Both the position numbers and the translations under genes were made by a program. A stretch of DNA of 33,876 nucleotides from Candidatus Parcubacteria bacterium (GTDB taxonomy: Bacteria > Patescibacteriota > Minisyncoccia > Phycocordibacterales > CALRHW01): positions 1 to 33,876 of the forward strand of contig SICJ01000003.1 of NCBI GenBank assembly GCA_009691505.1, read 5' to 3'. Each line of letters opens with the position of its first letter. Within the stretch, counting starts at the first letter, position 1. The notes beneath the pieces are model-generated. The model had not been told where the DNA came from. It saw only the letters and a program-made list of their open reading frames with translations, and ran no database searches. Below, one piece after another: positions 27,441 through 33,876 of this stretch.

Positions 27441-29111
27441 TTATCGTTCTGCGGTTTTTCCGTCTTGCACGCTTTGTGCGACTAAGTTTGTAAAAAATTT
27501 CCATATTATATACATTGCTTCAGTATCAAGTTTACAATATTCAAGCATTTCTTGCTTCTTTTTTTCCACCGCCGAGCCGACGATTTCGCCTTTCAAAATC
27601 TTCCGATAGGCCTCTATCGCGTCCGTGCCAGATTTTACGGCGAGCACATTATAATCCAAAACATTTTTTGGAAGTGCGAGCAAATCTTTTATCACAGGCA
27701 AAACTTTTTTTATAGACGAGCTTCCTTTAAATCCGTGATGCACATAATGCTGATTGTCTACAATGTCCATCAAATCATAAGTGCGATTGATAACACTATG
27801 TAAAAATTCAAAACGCAGAGGCACAAGCTCGGCGAGCTCGCGGTTACGCGAATTCTCAAATTTTTTATACCAAGAAATAACACTCCCTGTCTCTCCGATA
27901 TTCGTGCACAGACTTTCTACAAGTCGCTCCGCCGGATCTCCATCAAGAATCAAACTTTCAAAATGCTTCGGCGGAAGTCCTGCCTTAAAATCTTCGGCGT
28001 TTAAAACGTGAAGGGAATATTGAAAAACGATGTGTTGATAAGGGTGGTATCCGTCAAAAAAAGGAATAGCATGCGGATAAGTTTCATAGTCCAAAAAATA
28101 AAGCGGAAATTGAAGAGAGCTCAGCTCAGCTTTGATTGCATAGATATCCCTAATCGGTTTTTTAGATTTGTGGACAGCAACCTGATTTTGCTTTCTAGGT
28201 TTGCTCGGTTTTTGTCCCTCTTTCGCTTCTTTTATTTTTGGCAACTGATCTTCACGCACTTTTTCAATATGTAAAATTCCTTCGTCCAACAACTCTTTCA
28301 ACAATTTTTTACTATTCCCAATTCTGTTGATGTCGTGAACGCTGTATTCTGGCACATCTTTGTTGATGTACGAAAAAGCTGTGCAATGTGAGCTTCTTCC
28401 TCGGTAGTAGCAAGGACACGGGCGAGTTGGCATTTCTGCAGGCGACAAAAGATGGTGGGCTTCCTCCATTTCAATTAAAACTCTGGGCATCAAATCATCT
28501 ATCGCTACTGTCTTGTCTTCGGTTATAAAAAGTTGATTTTCTGAAAAATCTAAATCGCCCGCTTTTTTATATTTTTTATTTAAACGAATTAAATATTTTT
28601 TATTTATCTTCACACCACAGTTTTCAAAAACATTTGCTTGAAAAGCTAGGTCGTATTCAAATTGTAATTCTCTGCCAGATGATTTTTTTGGCGCAGGCTT
28701 TTCGTTTTTTCCTTCTTCATCATCAGCCACTTCACTTTCCTCGTCCGCAGTCGTAGAAGACATTTTTATTTCGCACATATCATAAGCGTCTGCACTAGCA
28801 TTCCATACCAAAATATCTGTCGCCGCCAAATATTTTTCTGTCGCAAAAACCGCTTGAAAAATAACTGACGCTTTTTGTTCCACAAGGGTTTTTGTAAGTT
28901 CTTGCGCACCGTCACTTCTTTTTTCTACAAGATAACCGTCTGGGAACATTCCGCGAGCTATTTCTTCCACTTCATTTCCCATTACGGTAAGCGATTTTTC
29001 AAAATCAGAAACTTCAAATTTTGAATACTGCGACGGCTCGTGTATTTTTACCCATACATTTTGTGGGCAGTTACGATACAATATAAAATCAGTTTTTGTG
29101 AGAGGTTTCAT
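27441..29111 (-). CDS. DUF2779-like protein: Cas4/RecB-like N-terminus plus RNase H-like exonuclease C-terminus
   Basis: LTKTDFILYRNCPQNVWVKIHEP; YDMCEIKMSS; FPLYFLDYETYPHAIPFFDGYHPYQHIVFQYSLHV. Confidence 0.75.
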   Translation of the reverse strand: MKPLTKTDFILYRNCPQNVWVKIHEPSQYSKFEVSDFEKSLTVMGNEVEEIARGMFPDGYLVEKRSDGAQELTKTLVEQKASVIFQAVFATEKYLAATDILVWNASADAYDMCEIKMSSTTADEESEVADDEEGKNEKPAPKKSSGRELQFEYDLAFQANVFENCGVKINKKYLIRLNKKYKKAGDLDFSENQLFITEDKTVAIDDLMPRVLIEMEEAHHLLSPAEMPTRPCPCYYRGRSSHCTAFSYINKDVPEYSVHDINRIGNSKKLLKELLDEGILHIEKVREDQLPKIKEAKEGQKPSKPRKQNQVAVHKSKKPIRDIYAIKAELSSLQFPLYFLDYETYPHAIPFFDGYHPYQHIVFQYSLHVLNAEDFKAGLPPKHFESLILDGDPAERLVESLCTNIGETGSVISWYKKFENSRNRELAELVPLRFEFLHSVINRTYDLMDIVDNQHYVHHGFKGSSSIKKVLPVIKDLLALPKNVLDYNVLAVKSGTDAIEAYRKILKGEIVGSAVEKKKQEMLEYCKLDTEAMYIIWKFFTNLVAQSVQDGKTAER

Positions 29112-29146
29112 ATCCTCTTATTTTGTTTTAATATTTAGAGAAAGTA

Positions 29147-29178
29147 AAGCACCGGATTGTTTGAAACAACCGATGCTT
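29147..29178 (-). terminator. Stem-loop terminator downstream of the 84-aa ORF
   Basis: aagcaccggattgtt-tga-aacaaccgatgctt, near-perfect stem. Confidence 0.6.
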
Positions 29179-29234
29179 CATACTTGGCGAGAAACATACG
29201 CCCATTTATAGAATCTTTTCATGTAGGGCACCCT

Positions 29235-29489
29235 TTATTGTCTCTCGAGCTTGAAATTTGCAAGCGCTTCGTCAGAAAGCTTGCGATTAATTTCATCACT
29301 AATTGCATAAGCAATGCGATGAACTTCAATCTTGGCTTTTATAACTGTGCGCTTTTCCAACAACTCCGGAGTCCAATCTTTTAGACCTCCGTAATTCTCA
29401 ATTGACCGCCTTGCTTCTTCACAAAGATTTACCAGCTCTAGATTCAGCTGGTACAATCTAGCAAGATGATCTTCACTAGATTTACTCAT
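29235..29489 (-). CDS. Small hypothetical helical protein (84 aa)
   Basis: ORF with strong SD AAAGGAGGTG before the ATG and a downstream hairpin. Confidence 0.6.
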   Translation of the reverse strand: MSKSSEDHLARLYQLNLELVNLCEEARRSIENYGGLKDWTPELLEKRTVIKAKIEVHRIAYAISDEINRKLSDEALANFKLERQ

Positions 29490-29586
29490 TTTTCACCTCC
29501 TTTCTGTGGTAAAAATGGTGCGATTTAAAACATGAACACCATGTCTTTTCTGCCCCTTATAATAACATCTTTAAAATGAAGGGCAA

Positions 29587-29811
29587 CTAGAAAGCTCTTT
29601 TGATTTCGTCTTGATATTTTCGCATTACTTCCATACTAGCTGACGTTTGACTCTTGCCATGTTTCATTAGTTGTTGCACTTCTGCGCCGATTTTTTGAAA
29701 TAAGTCTGGATTTTTTTCAATAATCTCAATCATTCTGTCTTGTTGAGCTTCAGGTACATCTTTCATTTTTGCCCGAAGCATCTTTTTCATGAAATAACTT
29801 TTTATAGACAT
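29587..29811 (-). CDS. Small hypothetical protein (74 aa)
   Basis: MSIKSYFMKKMLRAKMKDVPEAQQDRMIEIIEKNPDLFQKIGAEVQQLMKHG; co-directional, no overlap with a larger gene. Confidence 0.55.
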   Translation of the reverse strand: MSIKSYFMKKMLRAKMKDVPEAQQDRMIEIIEKNPDLFQKIGAEVQQLMKHGKSQTSASMEVMRKYQDEIKRAF

Positions 29812-29820
29812 GGTAATATT

Positions 29821-30642
29821 TTACTCTTTACTTTTTATAAATTCAAGTGCACCCCACACACCGCCAAGTGCTCCGAGCTCTGCTTTTTTAATAATCGGCA
29901 CTTTTGGAAAAATTTTCAAAATGTTTTTCAGATGAAACTCTACTCTGTCCACGGGTATCGCTGGATTTCCTACTATCATTGAACCCCCAAGCACAAGAAC
30001 GTCTGGCGACCAAAGTACTATTGTGTTGTGTAAACCATAAGCGAGTTTGAGCGAGAGTTCTTCCCACACTTTTGGATCGGTAATTTCTTTTGCTTTTTTA
30101 CCAAAACGTTTTTCAAGTGCAGTTCCAGAAACTGTTTGTTCTAAAGTAACATTTTCTCCACTTTCAAAAGAGAAAATTTCTTGTCCTGGTTCAAAACCCA
30201 CAGACTTTTCATCTAGCGCACCATCTACCACCCTCGCACCGCCTACGCCGGTGCTCACCGTAATATATTCCATAATAGAAAAACCTTTTCCTGCCCCGTA
30301 GTGCGCCTCACCGAGCGCCACAAGCGCAGCGTCATTTTCAAGAAAAACGGGGACGCCAAGCATTTTTTCTAAACGATCTTGAATTGGCTTGTGACACCAG
30401 TGTATTAAGTTTGGCGAAGATATTACCCGAGTTTGCTTTTCATCAAAAACCCCAGGCACGCCTCCGCCAGCACATTTTATATTTCCGACTGCGCCTAGAC
30501 GAGTCGCCACGGCAAAAATCGCATTTATCCCTTCCTCAAAATGTTGCGGTGTTGCAAAAACCACAGGCTCACTGATATTTTTTCCATCTTTACAAAAAGC
30601 GACTCGCGTATTTGTTCCTCCAATATCAAACAGTAAGTACAT
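29821..30642 (-). CDS. ROK family sugar kinase
   Basis: MYLLFDIGGTNTRVAFCKDG; VFLENDAALVALGEAHYGAG; VSTGVGGARVVDG. Confidence 0.85.
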   Translation of the reverse strand: MYLLFDIGGTNTRVAFCKDGKNISEPVVFATPQHFEEGINAIFAVATRLGAVGNIKCAGGGVPGVFDEKQTRVISSPNLIHWCHKPIQDRLEKMLGVPVFLENDAALVALGEAHYGAGKGFSIMEYITVSTGVGGARVVDGALDEKSVGFEPGQEIFSFESGENVTLEQTVSGTALEKRFGKKAKEITDPKVWEELSLKLAYGLHNTIVLWSPDVLVLGGSMIVGNPAIPVDRVEFHLKNILKIFPKVPIIKKAELGALGGVWGALEFIKSKE

Positions 30643-30660
30643 TTTATGAAATTATTTTTA

Positions 30661-31623
30661 TTAAATGAGTTTTTTAAACTCTTCTATCATCGGCACTTTT
30701 TCTGCTTCTGTACCATACATTTGAGAAACATAAAATGCTGTCCAATCAGCCAAAAGCAAGTTGTTGAAAACATTTTCCCAAAAAGACACGCCTTTTATTT
30801 CTATTACAGTAACAGGAAATCCTCGCACCGAAAGCATTTCTTTTGTAATTTCCATCCGTTTTGTGATTTTTGGGTTGCTGGTTTCGTCTTTTAGGAAAAT
30901 AAAATGAAAATTGTTGCTTAGATTTTTTGTAGTTGGTATCACATCAAAACCAGTCATTTCGTTGTGATTTAGCTCTGGAAAAATATTATAAAAAGCAGGA
31001 ATCTTTCCTGTCTCATTAAATTTTATTTTCCAATTATATGCGAGCGTGACATTTGAACGTGAAGAATAAATGATAGGTGTCTTATCACGCAATTTTTCTG
31101 CTAAAGATTTTCCCGCTTCTTCTGTTTTAGAAGGATTAATATTAAAACCAAGCGCGTGCAAATCTGTGAGGAGTTTTTCATTATTTGTAATTTTTGCAAG
31201 CGCGACGAGAGAAAAACCCAAAGCGCTTCTCGGTTGTATTCCTACTTCTGGTAATTGTACGTAAGGGAGATTATTTTCTATGGCAAAATCTATAAGTGAA
31301 CCACCGAGTGCGATAACCGCAACTGCATATTTTTGTTCCAGTGCTTTTTGCGCAAAATCAATAACTTCTTCTGTGTTACCAGAATATGAACTTGCGATAA
31401 AAAGGCTTTTAGAAAACTTTTTATGAGAAAGAGCAGGTAAGCCATAATCACGATGAATGTATAGGTCTAAATCTGGATTATACATTTTAAGGAGCTCGGC
31501 TGCTAGATGCGATCCACCCATTCCACCAAAAACAAAACCTTCTCCAGATTTTAAATACTCAGAGTTTTTTATTTCTGGATTAAAATTAAACTGTGTGGCA
31601 AATGTTCTTATCGCTTCTTCCAT
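30661..31623 (-). CDS. Bifunctional phosphoglucose/phosphomannose isomerase-like SIS protein
   Basis: GGMGGSHLAAELL, FIASSYSGNTEEVIDFAQKAL, LNHNEMTGF; start MEEAIRTF preferred. Confidence 0.8.
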   Translation of the reverse strand: MEEAIRTFATQFNFNPEIKNSEYLKSGEGFVFGGMGGSHLAAELLKMYNPDLDLYIHRDYGLPALSHKKFSKSLFIASSYSGNTEEVIDFAQKALEQKYAVAVIALGGSLIDFAIENNLPYVQLPEVGIQPRSALGFSLVALAKITNNEKLLTDLHALGFNINPSKTEEAGKSLAEKLRDKTPIIYSSRSNVTLAYNWKIKFNETGKIPAFYNIFPELNHNEMTGFDVIPTTKNLSNNFHFIFLKDETSNPKITKRMEITKEMLSVRGFPVTVIEIKGVSFWENVFNNLLLADWTAFYVSQMYGTEAEKVPMIEEFKKLI

Positions 31624-31642
31624 GGTTTTATTATAACAAATT

Positions 31643-32881
31643 TTAATGTTTGATTTTGTCGGCTTCTTCAATACGCTCGGACGCCAAAATATATGCTGCG
31701 TTTCGTAGCGTAGTTTTATATTTTTCTTTTATAACTACAATGTTATTCCATGCTGATACCATTAGATCGTCCAATTTTTTTAATACATCTTCTCTTTGCC
31801 ATTTTTCTGAGTTCATATTTTGATACCATTCAAAATAACTAGTCGCGACTCCGCCACTATTTGCAAGGATATCTGGAATAACGATGACTCCATTTTTTGC
31901 AAAAATTTCATCGGACTCAGGAGTCGTCGGACCGTTTGCCATTTCTACGATAATTTTTGCAGATATTTGTTCCGCATTTTCTGATGTCAGTACATTTTCA
32001 AGTGCGGACGGCACCAAAATATCCACCGAGAGTAAAAGCAACTCCGCATTTGTGATATTTTTTGTACCAGCCAAACCAGACAGAGTCCCGGTATTTTTTT
32101 TGTGAGCGAGCGCAAGAGCTAGGTCAATTCCATTTTCATTATAAACTCCACCTTTGCTATCAGAAAGAGCTACGACTTTTAAACCTTGCTTTATCACACT
32201 CTCTGCAAAATATGTAGCGACATTTCCGAAACCTTGAATAGCGACTGTCGCACCGACAGATATCAATCCTGTGTTTATTATTTCTCTCACCACCACTCCT
32301 CCGCCAAAACCCGTAGCTTCCATTCTACCTTCACTTCCGCCATTTGCAATGGCTTTTCCTGTAAATGTTGCAGGCGCCTTTTTGCCTGTGATTTTTTCAT
32401 ACTCATCTAGCATATAGCCCATTATTTTTTCGCCAGTGTTTACGTCTGGTGCAGGCACATCCATTTCAGGTCCAAGCACAGGATACATTTTTTTTATATA
32501 CCCGCGTGAAATATTTTCAATTTCTTTTTCAGACAAAATTTTAGGGTCCACAATCACGCCTCCTTTTCCTCCTCCGAAAGGCACGTTTACTACCGCACAT
32601 TTGAAAGTCATCCAAAAACTAAGTGCGCGCACTTCATCTAAATTTACGTCGTGATGAAAACGTATTCCTCCTTTATATGGTCCGCATGAATTATTGTGTT
32701 GACTTCTAAAACCTTGAAAAATATGTTGACTTCCGTTATCCATCGTTACAGGAATACTCACTTCTATGTATCTATCGGGAGTTTTCATTCTATCTAAAAA
32801 ATTTTGATCAAGCTCCGCTATCTTTCCTGCTTTTTCCAATTGGTCTATCGCATTTTTAAATGGGTTTGTTTGATTTTTCAT
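31643..32881 (-). CDS. gdhA: Glu/Leu/Phe/Val dehydrogenase (glutamate dehydrogenase)
   Basis: 412 aa; GPYKGGIRFHHDVNLDEVRALSFWMTFKCAVVNVPFGGGKGGV; VAIQGFGNVATYFAE. Confidence 0.92.
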   Translation of the reverse strand: MKNQTNPFKNAIDQLEKAGKIAELDQNFLDRMKTPDRYIEVSIPVTMDNGSQHIFQGFRSQHNNSCGPYKGGIRFHHDVNLDEVRALSFWMTFKCAVVNVPFGGGKGGVIVDPKILSEKEIENISRGYIKKMYPVLGPEMDVPAPDVNTGEKIMGYMLDEYEKITGKKAPATFTGKAIANGGSEGRMEATGFGGGVVVREIINTGLISVGATVAIQGFGNVATYFAESVIKQGLKVVALSDSKGGVYNENGIDLALALAHKKNTGTLSGLAGTKNITNAELLLLSVDILVPSALENVLTSENAEQISAKIIVEMANGPTTPESDEIFAKNGVIVIPDILANSGGVATSYFEWYQNMNSEKWQREDVLKKLDDLMVSAWNNIVVIKEKYKTTLRNAAYILASERIEEADKIKH

Positions 32882-32898
32882 TTGATAATTATATGTTA

Positions 32899-32928
32899 AA
32901 GGCGGGGGTCTTGGAAGACCCCCGCCTT
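32899..32928 (-). terminator. Perfect 14-bp hairpin, intrinsic terminator/attenuator 18 nt upstream of gdhA
   Basis: aaggcgggggtctt-gg-aagacccccgcctt. Confidence 0.75.
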
Positions 32929-32960
32929 AATTCTTGTGTCCGAGTTAAACTCGGAAACTG

Positions 32961-33089
32961 CTAAAAATTCTCCTCATTTTGCCAATTTTGCCAATTTTGC
33001 CAATTTTTGTTGCGTTGGTTGAGAGCCTTTCGTTGCCCCCATCCCCAGTGAGAATTGCGTTTGTACCCTGGTTTTTTTACTCTTACCAT
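32961..33089 (-). CDS. Unannotated 42-aa Trp/Gln/Asn-rich small ORF
   Basis: MVRVKKPGYKRNSHWGWGQRKALNQRNKNWQNWQNWQNEENF*; GGAGG 10 nt upstream; promoter-like TATAAT and downstream terminator. Confidence 0.55.
   Translation of the reverse strand: MVRVKKPGYKRNSHWGWGQRKALNQRNKNWQNWQNWQNEENF
32974..33007. repeat. 9-nt tandem repeat (ttttgccaa) inside the small ORF
   Basis: cattttgccaattttgccaattttgccaattttt; encodes NWQ repeats. Confidence 0.85.
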
Positions 33090-33180
33090 TTTGGAATATC
33101 CTCCAACAATTGTGCGAGGAACGCCTAGAATAGGTACACCCTATTCAGAAAACAGCTCCATTCATAATCCTACACCTAAC

Positions 33181-33210
33181 ATTATAAAAATCAACACGTT
33201 ATCAACGCAA
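33181..33210 (-). promoter_or_regulatory. Promoter-like element upstream of the small ORF
   Basis: Minus strand TTGCGT-N18-TATAAT. Confidence 0.4.
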
Positions 33211-33238
33211 CTGTGGATTACTTGAAGCGCATCATTTG

Positions 33239-33876
33239 TTATCTTTTTTCAAGTTTTATGTCCGCGGGAGCTTGTCTTTTTGGAGTTATTTTTTGATTTG
33301 TGATTGGCGTTGTGGTAGAAATTATTTTTTCAGCTTCAACTGCAGTAGATAATCCATTTTTGTAAAACATAAATGCTGTTCCATATTCTTCTATTATAAA
33401 CTGCGTATCTCCAGAATCAACAAATTTTGTCGCTTTATCAATAGTGTCTGAAGCGATAGCAATAGAAGTCGCGGAAACTTCTACATTTTTATCAATGCTC
33501 TGTTTTACTTTGTCAATTTTTGTAGTCGCATCTTTTCTTTTATCCTGTGCTGTTGCTTTTTTTATTTCATCATCGTCAAGTGTAGGAATTTTTGCTTCTA
33601 CTTCTTCACGAGCTTGCGTTGTCGTGGTTATGCTTGCTTCAACAGAATCGAGGAGATTACTCAGCTCTGTTTGACTGTCCGCCATCTTTTCGTTTGCTAT
33701 TTTTTCATCTGTAGCTGAAATTGTTTCTTCTGCCGTCACGGTTTCGCTCGTAGTGACATCTATTTTTGTGAGATCGTCTGATACAGAAATAACCGCCACA
33801 CCTTTTTCCTCTATATCACTTTCAATAGATGTAACTGTGGGTGCAACTGTGGGTGCAACTGTGGGTGCAACTGTGG
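33239..33876 (-). CDS. Partial CDS, low-complexity Thr/Ala-rich protein, open to window edge
   Basis: ORF-track start at 33799 is a GTG; frame stays open upstream as ...VAPTVAPTVAPTVTSIESDIEEKGVAVISVSDD... Confidence 0.6.
   Translation of the reverse strand, partial: TVAPTVAPTVAPTVTSIESDIEEKGVAVISVSDDLTKIDVTTSETVTAEETISATDEKIANEKMADSQTELSNLLDSVEASITTTTQAREEVEAKIPTLDDDEIKKATAQDKRKDATTKIDKVKQSIDKNVEVSATSIAIASDTIDKATKFVDSGDTQFIIEEYGTAFMFYKNGLSTAVEAEKIISTTTPITNQKITPKRQAPADIKLEKR
33833..33876. repeat. 12-nt tandem repeat aactgtgggtgc, about 3.7 copies, runs off the window end
   Basis: Direct reading; encodes (VAPT)n on the minus strand. Confidence 0.9.

Noticed and set aside
32974-33007. CRISPR or iteron array from ttttgccaa repeats
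   Set aside because: Units are only 9 nt, directly adjacent with no spacers, and lie in frame within a small ORF encoding NWQ.
33190-33225. DnaA-box-like tgtggatta / gttatcaac as part of an origin
   Set aside because: Only isolated imperfect matches, no cluster of boxes, no dnaA/dnaN nearby.
1-33876. tRNA, rRNA or tmRNA genes
   Set aside because: Intergenic gaps were read by eye on both strands; no cloverleaf, CCA-end or rRNA-like segment recognised. A tRNAscan/Infernal run would be decisive.

Overview
AT-rich bacterial window in which every supported gene is on the minus strand. Gene content and style (compact aminoacyl-tRNA synthetases, MltG, a region-4-only sigma-like HARE-HTH protein, a PilM-like protein beside a baseplate-J-like protein, DUF5671, bifunctional PGI/PMI) suggest a Patescibacteria/CPR (Parcubacteria-like) genome using the standard code (TGA = stop). 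Read in the transcription direction (right to left), the core is infA-rpmJ-rpsM-rpsK-rpsD-rpoA-rplQ-rplM-rpsI-grpE-dnaK-dnaJ-trpS-aspS. Upstream of this are PilM-like, baseplate-J-like, alaS, ATP-cone/Mrr-like nuclease, mltG, sigma4-HARE and leuS genes. An accessory zone lies at about 22.1-29.6 kb. The best candidate for an undescribed system is at 25.0-26.4 kb: a graspetide-type (MvdC/MvdD-like) ATP-grasp ligase followed by a strongly Shine-Dalgarno-led short precursor-like ORF missed by the ORF track, then an intrinsic terminator. In the sequence as given, the acidic/Ser/Thr-rich putative core of that peptide is in the +1 frame after a C5 run (CCC-CGA). This implies a programmed +1 frameshift, a real mutation or a homopolymer error. 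Other notable items: a 29-bp near-perfect inverted repeat enclosing a GC-rich core (17954-18070), an unannotated 42-aa Trp-rich small ORF with NWQ repeats (32961-33089), a LeuRS lacking the CP1 editing domain, an AspRS lacking the GAD insertion, an AlaRS lacking C-Ala, and a possible serine-recombinase remnant overlapping ychF. All family calls come from reading the sequence by eye; no database search was run.
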